Assembly (NCBI GenBank): GCA_949825025.1
Contig: OX463778.1
Span: forward strand, 22,253,551-22,317,550
Origin: Siphlonurus alternatus
Taxonomy: Eukaryota; Arthropoda; Insecta; Ephemeroptera; Siphlonuridae
Direction: 5' to 3'
DNA length: 64,000 bases
Shown here: positions 35,501 to 47,900 of the stretch, piece after piece
How the letters are laid out: every line of letters begins with the position of its first letter
How positions within the stretch are numbered: position 1 is the stretch's first letter
Notes under the pieces: model-generated
The model's database searches: none
What the model was told of the DNA's origin: nothing
What the model saw: the letters and a program-made list of their open reading frames with translations, nothing else
Program-made: the position numbers and the translations under genes

Positions 35501-38500
35501 AAAATAAAAATACTGATTCAATGAAATAACTCAGAAAACAAGATAATGTGATACTTAAAATAGTATCATAGAATTGTATTTTCATTCATATAGTCCCGGT
35601 GACTCATATCGATTGCATGACTCACAGCGACCAAGGCAGGGTGTGTGTGTGACGTAGATCGTATCGTCGTTTCAGAGTGCTGTTTTATGGTAGCATTACC
35701 GGAGTAATTTAGCATCCACATTTCATTGCATTGATTTAGATGTACCTTAATTGCAAGACGATTTGATGTTTCAGTTCTTTGTTCTTTGGTAAGGAATTTT
35801 TTATAATACAATTTGAAAAACATATTTTCGGCATTAATGTAATTTTATAAAGGAAGTAAAAAAAGTCAAGTTGATAAAAGAGTATCATATTTTTGTAATT
35901 CAATTTATTTTAAAAGTTATATATTATTGAGCTGCTATGGAGAGGGAAACAGAGAGATATAGAGATTCATTTATTTTATATAATTTTTATGAATCGTAAT
36001 ATATGTAGTAAATACATTATATTAAAATATAGATATATTTGTATTATTATAATACAAAGCACAGTATAATAAACAAAATCAATTAATTGATTTAATTCTC
36101 GTCCTCTCGCGTATACAGTACACAGTATTATACTATAACGATAGTCAGTATACGAGTATATTATATATTTTTATAATATCATGAATAGAGCATTAGAATC
36201 TATAGGCATAATATCCCATGCAACTTTTTTTAATAAATAGTACTTTTTTCCAATCGAAAATCAGTTATAAATAAGCTTCTTATCCATCTTATTTGCATGT
36301 CACATGGTACACCAACAGCCATCTGGAGCACCCGGCACGATTGTGGTGTACCGTAAGGGGAGCTTAGATGAATCAAAAGTTCAAATGGTTAATTATATGT
36401 CCTTTCAACACATTAGAAGTCCTGAAAGTGCATTTTTATCTTTTGTGCGGGAGGTGTTTTTTTACCTTTTTACTTGTGCGAGTTGTGCGTGCGCGAACGA
36501 AGAGCTTTGACTTTTAAACTTTGATGAACATTATTATTTTATTTCCTTTTTTTTTTTTTTTTTTTTAATTTTAATATATATATATTCAAATAGGACACAT
36601 GCACGATTTTAGAGCAACTTTTTGAAGAATTAAATTTGCCAAAATATAGAATATATATGTTTTATTCTGTATCTCAAATTGATTAATTTATAAGATGATG
36701 GCTAAACTTAAATACTAGAACATAAAATTGTGATGTACACTGTACCTAAAATTTCACCAAACGACAATACAAGCTATAATGAACGAGCATGAAATTAACA
36801 CATTTAGTGTAATTTATTTTAAATAGTAAAGTTTGGTACAAAAATTAATGTTTAAATGTATCATTAGGAAAAGTCTGTTAAATTATAGCAACTTTTGCGA
36901 GCACCTATTTCACAATTTTTGCTGAAATTTATTGAATGTTTATTGAAAATATACTAAAAAATAAAGAATAAAATGTCATGTGTAAAATTTGTATCATATA
37001 TAATCTAGGGACATGATGTGAACATGCACCTGCACGAATAATAAGCTAGAAACAAATTTTGCATAATTAACAGTATGCGGGTCTGTGCATGACAACAACA
37101 CACCAAAAGCATGATACAATTGTATTCTCGCATCTTTGTCTGTGTTATGTGTTAATTAGTGAGTGCATGTCATTGTATATGTACTGTATATTGTGAAGAT
37201 ATTCTATAGTCGAAAATATAGATTAATTCCATCCAACGCTTATTGTGAATTCAGAGCTGTGTCGTACTTTTCTTAATTGTAATTTGATAAAAAAAAAGTT
37301 ATTTACTAATTTTATTAATATCTATTAAAGTGAACCATAATATATATTTTAAAAACATGCTGAAAATTTTTTCCTTCTAGCTTTTTAATTTGAGACAGTG
37401 AGTTGTAAAAATATATTTGAGTATTATAGTATAATTCAATTATTTGTTTTATCTCACTTTTATTTATAACAATTATACATATTTTTAATTTAACGGGGAA
37501 TATACACGTAGGGTTAGGGTGCGATTTACCCTTTGTAGTTTAATACATATTTTTATTAATTATGCATGCACTACTTCAGTGCAATTTGTATTAAATTCTC
37601 AATAGAGAGAGAGAATAAATAGTTTATATGCATTTTACAATTAATTAATCAGTACCCATTGTGGTTTTGAAAAACTACGAGCGTACGCGTAATCCGATCT
37701 CCCTGAAGCCTTAATAGCAGCTCGATACTGAGGTAGTAATACTTGACTCTAATACGCTCTTTATTACCTGCAGTCTGTCCTTGGCAGTGCTGGATCGATA
37801 AATTACAACCATGCAGCGGCAACACAACACATAGAAATTTGTTTCCACTATAGGTTTTGAAATATTACTTAATACATGCAGTTAGTTATATATAGTTCAT
37901 ATTTTCGGTTAAATTTACGCAAAACTATTTGCAGTCTAAAATAATTAAAATTTTAATGAAAATAATTTAATCTATATAGTTAAAAATGTTAAAAATCAGA
38001 CGAAAAGTAAATTTCAAAAGTCATGCGCTGATTTCACTTCAATGTCCATTTCTTAATTCAAATTAGAATTGACCAAAACACCCTAAAAATGAAATTCTAT
38101 TCAGTGAGTTTTAATGAAATTTCCTTCCATTTTTTCTACATAATTTTTAATTTATATTAAATATACATAATTATAAAAAGTGCTTATAAATATTAAAATA
38201 TTAGAGAGATCCATCAGTTTATACATTTATAATTTTTAACAATTTTTATCTCACGAGCTCAAATAATTAATTAGTTAATTAATTTAAATATCTACTATAT
38301 ATGCAATTCATGGAGACTTTATATTTATTATAATTATATTTCTTACTGATACGTACAAACTTTAAGTCAAACTTAAATTTAGTTCTAACATATATTTTTA
38401 ATTAATTTGATTACTTTCCTTTTTAAAACGAATCTCTAACTTATTATAATTATATACTGAGTACCCTACATAGCCTCTTTAATCAATATACCGTATTATA

Positions 38501-38984
38501 TCGCAATCCAAGTAAGAATTTAAATAACGCTGAAAAATATTCTGCACAACTTTTCAAAGCTCACCACAGTAAAAATGTAAATTTTATATAAATGTGTTTT
38601 CAATTGCTCGAAGATTTTCGAGTAATCAAGTTCTCACGTTTTGTTACTCAGGTAAGCCCGGCGCTCGCTCCCGGTCCCGCCGAGCTACGTCAGTTGGAGA
38701 ACGAGCTTCGTATTGACGAGCCACCCGCGCACCTCACGCGCAGCTACACAGACGAAGACTTCAACCCCCGGGACGCCCCAGGTGCAACCCCGGCAGCTCA
38801 ACAACTACCCACGGAGAAACCAGATCTCCTGCATCTTCCTGACGAGGCCGGTGACGACTTCAAGCCCTTGAGTCCTCAGTTAGACGAGGACGACAATCGA
38901 GATCCTTTTGACACATCTTTCGCGGGAGACTTACTCCCAGGTCGAGCAGAACTAAAGTTACTCGAGGCTGAACTAATAGGATAA
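32578..38984 (+). CDS. stnA: stoned A (first cistron of dicistronic stoned mRNA)
   Basis: Exons 32578-35082 and 38652-38984, joined in phase 0; 2838 nt, 945 aa. The N terminus is strongly basic (MLKITKKIKKKHKHKRGK) then ELFTPEELERYKQQQ, as in Drosophila Stoned A. The body carries seven DPFDT motifs (plus a degenerate LFDTS). Most are followed by a spacer, PGxAEL and an ExEL-type helix, and there are repeated DExFxPR boxes. DPF motifs bind the AP-2 appendage; the protein family acts in synaptic vesicle recycling. There is no internal methionine in the whole 945 aa. The leader begins after an acceptor at 32548, and the ATG has A at -3 but C at +4. Stops TAA-TAA end the frame 5 nt (counted from the first stop) before the StnB ATG. 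Exon 2 itself begins GTAAGCC, directly after its CAG acceptor. Confidence 0.93.
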
Positions 38985-38992
38985 TAAATATG
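38982..38992 (+). promoter_or_regulatory. StnA stop / StnB start intercistronic junction
   Basis: Two consecutive TAA stops (38982-38987), then AT, then the StnB ATG at 38990. StnB is in the +2 frame relative to StnA. No splice acceptor or obvious promoter lies between the cistrons, which share one continuous exon. The spacing is too short for an ordinary separate transcript start. Confidence 0.9.
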
Positions 38993-41900
38993 GATTTCGA
39001 AGCTCCAAATCGTGGGGGAAACCCTTTCCTTACTGATGATGATTTCTCTATGCCAGCTGATAATGGAAATATGGCATCAAATCCTTTTCTTACAGGTGAT
39101 TTTGAAATGCCTTCAGATGGAGGTGCTGAACTTAATCCATTTTTATCAGGAGGACAAGATGATTATTATCAACAAGATACAAATAGTTCATCATCAACAA
39201 ATCCATTTGCAATGTTTGGAGTTGAGGAAACTAATGAGCAGACTTTTCCAATGGGAAATGGCGGAGGATTATTTGGAGAGACAGCACCAGCTCCTGCCCC
39301 TCAAGCTGACACAATGGATTTCTTTGGTGCATCGCCGGAGGCTGAAACTCCCGCCCCAGCCCCCGCTCCCGCCCCGCAACCACAGGTTCAAACAGCTGAT
39401 TTCTTTGCCAGTCCTGAGCGGCCCCCACCCCCAATGCGCCCTCAACCTCCAGTTATGACTCCCAGCTCATTAATTCTCACAGGCGAGGCAGTCGAATACT
39501 GCGCAGAGACTGCCACAATCTTCCAGGGAACGGAGGAGCAAGAAGAAGACAAAGCTCCAGCAATGGTACCTGGCCGACCGCCTCCTCCACGACCAGCCCC
39601 ACCCTCTCGTGAAACACAACAGCTCATTTTGAGCGTTACTGGTGCTATGGAAGCCACTTCTTTTGATCTTTTAGATAGATTACGTGCAACAAAAACTCCA
39701 AGTCCCACACCTATTCGTGACCTTCACTCTCCCAGCCCGACACCTGAGATGAATAGAGATTTTCTTGGAGAACAAGAACCAGATTTTCTTATGGGAGATG
39801 ATACTCCTGCACCACCACCTCCATCAGCTACAATAATGCCAGAACAGCCACAAACGGCTTCAAACTTCATGGATATGTTTGGTGGTGGTGACGATGACTT
39901 ACCTCCCCCTCCCGAACCGGAACCAATTCCAGAAATGGCTCCAGCCCCTGCTCCAACAACTGACTTCTTTAGTCTGTTTGGTTCTGAAGAGCCAGCAGCA
40001 GCACCAGTAGTTCAAGCTACCGCTGCACCGCCGCCCCCGAGGCCCCCAGCACCACCTGTTATCGTGAAACCTCTCACGCCACCGCAGGAAGCAGACCTGC
40101 TTGGAGACTTCTCCTCGCCGAACATTGCAGAAGCCAAGGAGATTACTGCGGCACCTACCATTTCGTATTCGGCGCCTACAGTAGCTGCAGCGCCCCCACC
40201 GGTCCCGGCTCCTCCAAGGGTTCCTCCACGTCCTCCAAGCCCGGCAGTTCCTGTACCGATGACTTCGTTCCCCCCACCTCCATCTACAAATGCGTTTTCT
40301 CCACCTGCTACTGTTGCCCCCATAACATCGGTCCCGCCCCCAGTGTCGACGTACCAGTCGTCTGAAGAAGCATTCCCGCCTCCCCCGACAGCGGCTATGT
40401 TCCAATCACCACCAGCCACAGCAGCGTATCAACCACCTCCAGCCATAGCAGCGTATCAATCGCCCCCAGCCATACCAGCGTACCAACCACCCCCAGCAGT
40501 GTATCAACCGCCACCCCCACAAGCCAATACGTTTATGTCTGCATTCGGAGATGCAACAGCGGTAGAAGCAGAACCAGCTCCTCGAAACTCGGACGATTTT
40601 GATGACTTCGCAGCCAAATTTGAGAGTGCCGCTCAGGATGGTGTCGAGACGCGAGGAGGAGAAAACGGAGACCCATTCTTCGACCCCTTTGGATCATCTG
40701 CAGGAACAGGGGGAGGAGGAGGAGGAGCAGGAGCGGATGATGGTAAGTTGAAACATTTGTAAAAATTAAAAATATTAAAATCAATTTAAATAACATTCAC
40801 AAAATATAAAAGTCATAAAGAATATAATTTGAATTATGAATCAGCGCATTGCAATTTTTTTGCAGCATGCATATTTATAATATAAATTATAGTTTCTAGT
40901 CTTAATGATAGATTCTATAAAATAAGATTGGATATCATGGTTATAGCTTGGGGTGCAGAACCCAGTGACACCGGCAAACCCATGGGTTTCGGTGGTGAAG
41001 AGGACACGTTTGACGCGTTCCTCTCTCTCAACGAGCCGCCTCCCGTGCCGCAGAGCACGCCCGCTCGCAACTCACGTCAGGAGAGCGCTGATTCTGACGA
41101 GGGAGCATCTGATTTCTCCATCTTCATCAAGTAAGTGCAAAAACCCGTATTATCATTTTGAACTGCTCTACATGAATCGCTCTTTCTTAGGCCAAAGATG
41201 GGTGGTTTCACGGACAACACCTCGCCCTCACAGCTGCAAGGACCCGTCCCAACACTTGCACCCCCACCTAAGAGCCCTGTGCAAAACTCAGCATTTGCAG
41301 ACAATACTCCGCGCTTCAACCCCTTTGATAACCAGATGATGGGATCTGGCACGGCCGTAGTGCCTGAGGCAATAGCTATCGCTGCTCCAATCAGTGCAGG
41401 TGAGTGAGGTTGTGTTAATATGATTATCAAGTGTTCACGTTACTATAGTATCGTTAATCACTCAATTTTATAGAGAATTTCTATAAAAGAAGAAAATGCA
41501 TGTATTTACATATACATATTATGTACAAATACTTTTTGTGATAGAAATACCAGATTATAGCTATAAAAAAATTGTCTCGTCATAAAGGTGGTTTTCCAGG
41601 GAGTAATGTTGAGCAGGGCTTTTGTCTTTTGTGCGATATATATAGGCGCACAACCTATATATATACTGAAGTTAAAAAACTTTAATAATAATTGTTCAGT
41701 ATAAAAAACGGAGATTGTTTCCATTACCCCTGCTCCGTATGTAAACTGCTTCGTTTAGGTGTTGAATAAGTTGGCTAACCACAAGGCGATATGCTAAAGC
41801 AGGGTGGACAGTTTCGAATTGTTTGTACTGTATTACACGAACACACACAACCACTTTATCGTAGATAATTGTGTTGTTTCTCTTTGCAAATTTAATTACG

Positions 41901-44900
41901 GAAGAGGTGACTGGAATGACAGAGACATATAGCTTTATTAGAAGAAAATTCGTGTCAACTGAGTTATAAGTGACGTTGAAAAATCGATATTCAATTTCCT
42001 CATTACTAACCGTTAATATGAAGGTAGTTTCTGAATTTCACACTACAAAGGATGACAAGCTCATGATTTCATTATTTTTGAAATTTTAGTCATAAAATAT
42101 TCATATCACTTTTAGATCTTCAATTTATTATATTTTAAAGATAAAAAGGTAATCAAGTTTTGCATATTTCAATAAATTAGTTTTTGTATGATTCTATTTA
42201 TTAAATTACTTGCTTCATGGAAAATGAATTAACATTTTTTTTTCTTCTATTATATAGTATGTATAACAGGTGGAAAAAAAGCAACATTGTGTTAAGCAAG
42301 AGCTGCGCATATAAAACTTAATGTTTAATTAAATTTATATATGTTATATGTATGTTATTAGATACTCTCTGGTGTTATTATCTTTATGTAATTGTTATTC
42401 TAATGTATACGTATTGCTATACAATATATAATTATATACATATAAAATTAATTTATAAATCTAGGTCAGAAAATACATAACAACAATATCTAGAATAATT
42501 TAATTAATACTCCCATTTTAATCAAAATTTGCAATTCCAAACAACGCTCTGACGGGGAGTGATTGGTTTGTTTGCTCAGAGATGGCCGTGCCGCCGGACG
42601 CTGGGGTCACTTTCCAGCGCACAGACTCTCAGGAGACACCACAAACACCGCTCTTCGATGACGACGTATCACAACCTCTCGAGGAGTTCCCGCGTATCAA
42701 CTTCACAGACGAAGGTTGGGAGATGCACCTGAGACAACCCAACAAGAAGAAAATCACGGGCCAGAGGTGAGTGAGCACCAACCATCCGATATTTGGAGCA
42801 TGCAATGATACGTGGGTGTTGTTGACAGGTTCTGGAAGAAAGTCTTTGTCCGTCTTGTTTATCAAGGGGATAATCCCGTACTTCAGCTTTCAAACACAAA
42901 GGATGACAAAGATCCTTTCCAAGAGCTTCCTCTTCAACCGTGCTACTCCATTTCTGATATTGGTAAATATATTATTTTATAATATATAGTTATTAAGAAA
43001 TTATTGCAAATTGGATAGTAATTTAAAATCATCTTAATTTAATAGTAAGTCGATGATTTTACAGTTTTTTTAAACCTAAAATACTTAAGGGTAAAAAAAG
43101 GTAACGCCACCAATGTTAAAAAAAAATCCCTCTCACAAAAATTCTGAAAAAAATTTAAAATGTTCTCCTCTATACCCCCTATCAGTACCTAAAATATCAG
43201 GTATACAAATACGATCTAGTTTTTGAGTTATAAATTTTTAAAGTTGACTACTTTAACATGGAGAAATGAAACTCCCATGTTAAATTGGTCAACTTTAAAA
43301 ATTCATAACTCAAAAACTAGATCGTATTTGTGTACCTGATATTTTGCCTACTGATAGGGGGTGTAGAGGAGAACATTTTAAATTTTTTTCAGAATTTTTG
43401 TGAGAGGGATTTTTTTTTAACATTGGTGGCGTTACCTTACCCTTAAGAAAAGTATCATTCATCTTGATGCTTTTTTTAAAATTAAAGCCACATATGTTTT
43501 GTCATGAATTGAGGAAAAATCGAGTCGACATATATAGTTCGATGAAAATATTGATACAATATATATTAATTACTATCTATGTCATATTCATGTAAAGTTA
43601 TATAATTATCTATATATAATTAATAAATAAAATTAAATATTAAATTAAAATATTTATATTTTGTAAATTTATAAAAATAGTAACTTCCTTATTCATGTGA
43701 AACTATTTTCAAATATCAGCTTTGCTATTTTATTATATTATTTTTATTTTGCTATTATTTTCATGAGTTTCTCGTTGCTTAATTTTAAAAATAAAACGAA
43801 GGTCGATTACTGACATTGAGCTCGGTATTGTGCAGGTGCGCAGCAGTTCGACCAGTACGGCAAGATCTTCACAGTAAAGCTGCAGTACGTGTTCTACAAG
43901 GAGCGGCCGGGGGTGCGACCAGGACAGGTCACCAAGGCGGAGCGGATCACCAACAAGCTGAGTCAGTTCGCCGCGTACGCCATTCAGGGTGACTACCAGG
44001 GCGTCAAGGAGTTCGGCAGCGACCTGCGTAAACTCGGCCTGCCTGTCGAGCACGCACCACAGGTCAGTACAACTAAAGGGATTTTAAATGACGATCATGT
44101 TTTATTGTTGTTAAATGTGCCGTTTGTGTGTAAATATAATATATGTAGCATATAAGATGGTTGGTGTCAAGACAATTAACGTTATATGAAACTTGATTAT
44201 TACTAATTTGATGCATATTGATATTAAGAAATAAGTTTTTAACTGTGTAAATTGCAAAAGAATATTTTAAAAACTATAAAGAGAAACGCTGAAAATTAAT
44301 TAATTGATTTCATTTTAAGTTTCTGGACACAAGTTGGTTTACTTAAATCGTTAATTTTATGAGCAGATATTGCTACTAGTTAAGAATTATTCAACTTGTC
44401 AAATAATTTTTATTATTGATGAGCATTTATTTTTCTGTAGTCTCAGAATTGAAGAATATTACATTTTAATTATGATTCGATGTACCATTTCTTGATTGTA
44501 TACAATGTTTTACAATATAAGTACGAAATCAAGTGTTTATAAATGCAGTGATTTATTTCTGTATATTTTTAAGGGATTATATACACTTTTTTTACCCTAC
44601 TACATACGTATATTTGGATTATTTTCTCAACCAGGCGCGGATCCAAGGGGGGGGGGGGCGATGGGGGCGATCGCTCCCCCTAAAAGGTCCCAAAACACAT
44701 TGAAGGTGTTACCACCCCCACCCGTCGCCCCCCCCTCCCACCCCAAAATTTAACATTGCGGGATAGGGCACCGCCCCCCCCCCCCCGAGCCGCGGGCTGG
44801 ATCCGCCCCTGTTCTCAACAAAATTAAAAATAGCATATTATCGTTATGAGTCATATTTAGATTGAATTTTTTTATATACAGTTCAAATTATTTTGTATAA

Positions 44901-47900
44901 AATTTCTTCCTGATTTCTGACAAGCATTTTACAAAAAGGGTTAAACATTATTTTTTGCGGACGATTCTTACGATTATTGTTGTTTTTCTTGTGTCCTCAG
45001 ATTTCTCAGCTGCTGAAGATCGGCTCTCAGAACTACGAGACGATGAAACAGTTCAGCGTGACGATTGAGGAGGCTCTGTTCCGCATGCCGGCACACCGCG
45101 ACCGCGCGCTCAACTACAAGATGGAAGAGGTGCAGATCACGGCCGTGGACGAGCTTTATCTCGAGCAAGACAAGACAGGTCACGTGTGCAAGCAAATCGC
45201 ACGTGTCAGAATCTTCTTCCTCGGTTTCATCAGTGGTGAGCATAGACACAAAAACCTGTCTCAATTTTTTTTAAAATATTCTATATATTATTAAAAAGGC
45301 AAAATTCTTCTGATTCTATACCGAAAATTCACCAAGTTGACCAAGAGTAAACTCAAGTGACACAAATTCAATGATTCCTTCATGTATAATATACAGTAAT
45401 CTTAATAGCACAAGTAAAAATGTCATAAATTTTAATTATAATTTTAATATTACCATTTATTTTTCTCGTACAAAAGCCACTGAATTGTTAAATATTAATA
45501 AAAAATAGGCATCAGCTTCAAGTTAGAAATTATTATTGGCTATTATTGTATATGCAGTAAACAAACAAAATTTATCAATGAGTTATTATAATTATTGGAT
45601 AAGATTACTAATTTCAATTGCCTCTGGAATGTATGCAAGAAAGATTACAAGTATTTTGCAGTCTTTTTTTACCGTTAGTTGAAAGATGTGCTGTCGTCTT
45701 GTTAGTCTAGTGGGAGAAATGGAAAGTGCATTTCACTTTCGTTCGTCGTGGCACAAAAAAAAAAAAAAAAAAAAAAAGACAACATCACAATGCCATGATA
45801 CAATGCTATAAATTTAAGTAAATTTATTGTTTAATATTCATTGAATATTAAAATCCTTTGGTGCCACTTAAAAACACTGCTATATAATTTTGTGCTCCAG
45901 GAATGCCGGACCTGGAACTCGGGGTGAATGACATCATGCGACAGGGCAAGGAGGTGGTGGGTCGTCACGACATCATCCCCGTCATCACGGAAGAGTGGAT
46001 TCGCCTCGAGAAGGTCGAGTTTCACAGCAGCGTGCTCAACAACGAGTACGAGGACACTCGTGTCATCAAGTAGGTTGTCGTCACAAAAGGATTGGACTGA
46101 TCGCAGTATTGATCTCCTTACTGTTTACAGGTTCAAGCCACCTGACGCTTGTTACATAGAATTACTAAGATTCAGAGTTCGACCACCCAAAAATCGAGAA
46201 CTGCCTTTACAATTGAAAGCTGTTATTTGTGTAACTGGAAATAAGGTAATTTGCACAACAATATAGGGCAAACGTACAGTTGTCGCCTTGAAAAATGCCC
46301 TAGCTGCATGTGTTATATTATTACGGATTATTATTATTATGATTAACAAGGCTGCAAAGAGAAAATTTTTGAGGCGACGACTGTACAATCAAAATGACAA
46401 TAAAGTGTTCGTTTGCAGACTTGTATGACTCTCCACGCCCAAAAGATATATGCAACCAGTTACAGAAAATTTGCATTCATGGAGAGTTACATCAAGGCTG
46501 AAGTCAAATATATATATGAATGTTGGTATATAGATTTTGAGTGTATACTTTATTATTGTCCACCATATCGCCATGAGGTTATTGGTAAAGTCATCGCCTC
46601 GGAAAATTTCCCTTTGCGGCCTTGTTAATCACCATGCCCCGTAAGAATAACACAGGGCATGGTGATTAATAAGGCTGCAAGTGGGAAATTTTCCAAGGCG
46701 ACGAATGTAGCATTAAAATTGAGTGCATTAAATTTTGTGGCATATTATAGCACGCAAGGAGAAAATGGCCTTACTTACTCCTTTGTGCCCGCTAAGCAGC
46801 GCCATGTTGCAACATTCTAAATTTATATCCAATCTTCTACATCATCAGACACTCGATTCCGATTCATTAGAAGAAATGGACGCCATTTTGCCCCTGCGGC
46901 ATATGTAACCCGCTTTATTTTTATGATGAAAAAATTGCCTAACATCAAGGCGATATAAACACGTTTTCAATTCGTTTTATAAATCAATATATGTTCTCAA
47001 AGAGAGGCGCTTAAAAGGGGGGGGGGGTAATTAAGAAAATAATGGTGATTAGTTGATAATTTTTGTTTATAGAAATTTGACTATTTTTTAATCAAATTTA
47101 TTTTATCAGTATAATCCTTAAAAGATTTGAAATGTTAACTTATGCTGCCGTTGTGAAGGTTAATCCCTCGCCTCCTCATATTATTTGCAATGATAAACTT
47201 TTCACCAAGAAAAACCATACGCCAGCTCCGGCCAATGAGATCAATATATTCTGACGCAGTTCTGAGTTTCCGAGCTCTTGGGTATAGCTGTGGAGTGACA
47301 AACTCCAGATTTAAAAAGCTAAGTCGTTACATTGTTGTTGTTCAGGTAGAGATAAAGTGCGATATCCTGGTACCTGGATTCTCGAGTCGCAAGCTGGGAC
47401 AAATTCCATGTGAGGACATCATGGTACGCATTCCGATCCCAGAGAGCTGGATCTATCTGTTTCGCGTGGAGAAACACTTCCGTTACGGCTCCGTCAAGTC
47501 AGCTCATCGCAGGTACGTGATAATGAACAATTGAGATCTCATGCAAAGTCAACATTTGGAAATATCAATAAAAAAAAAAAGAACATGTAGAAAATAAAGT
47601 AACAAATGAGTCGAAAAAATGTATTTAAAATTGTGACGTAATTATAAAATAAAAACAACTACAACAGCTGACATTTTACTATGTTAATATATTCAGTTTT
47701 GTTTAATTCATTATTGGGTCAAAATTCATTTGACGTAAAAAAATGTATAATTTTTTTTGTTATAACTACGTATTTAATATTTTACTAACCGAAATAAATA
47801 TTTAACAATAAAATTTAATATATAAATAATGTCATCATAACAATATTATGATGACAGAATATTTATTATAATGTTTATAGGAATTAATTACAAACAAAAA

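Noticed and set aside
35566..35823. 85-aa minus-strand frame inside the StnA intron
   Set aside because: Composition looks protein-like but there is no recognisable domain, no splice partner and no regulatory context.
36304..36510. 68-aa plus-strand frame inside the StnA intron as an extra exon
   Set aside because: No acceptor/donor pair keeps the StnA phase, and the known repeat pattern (DPFDTS..PGxAEL) joins correctly from 35082 to 38652 without it.
38590..40762. StnA-StnB as one fused protein
   Set aside because: Two consecutive in-frame TAA codons end StnA and StnB is in the +2 frame with its own strong ATG. A fusion would need both a frameshift and readthrough.
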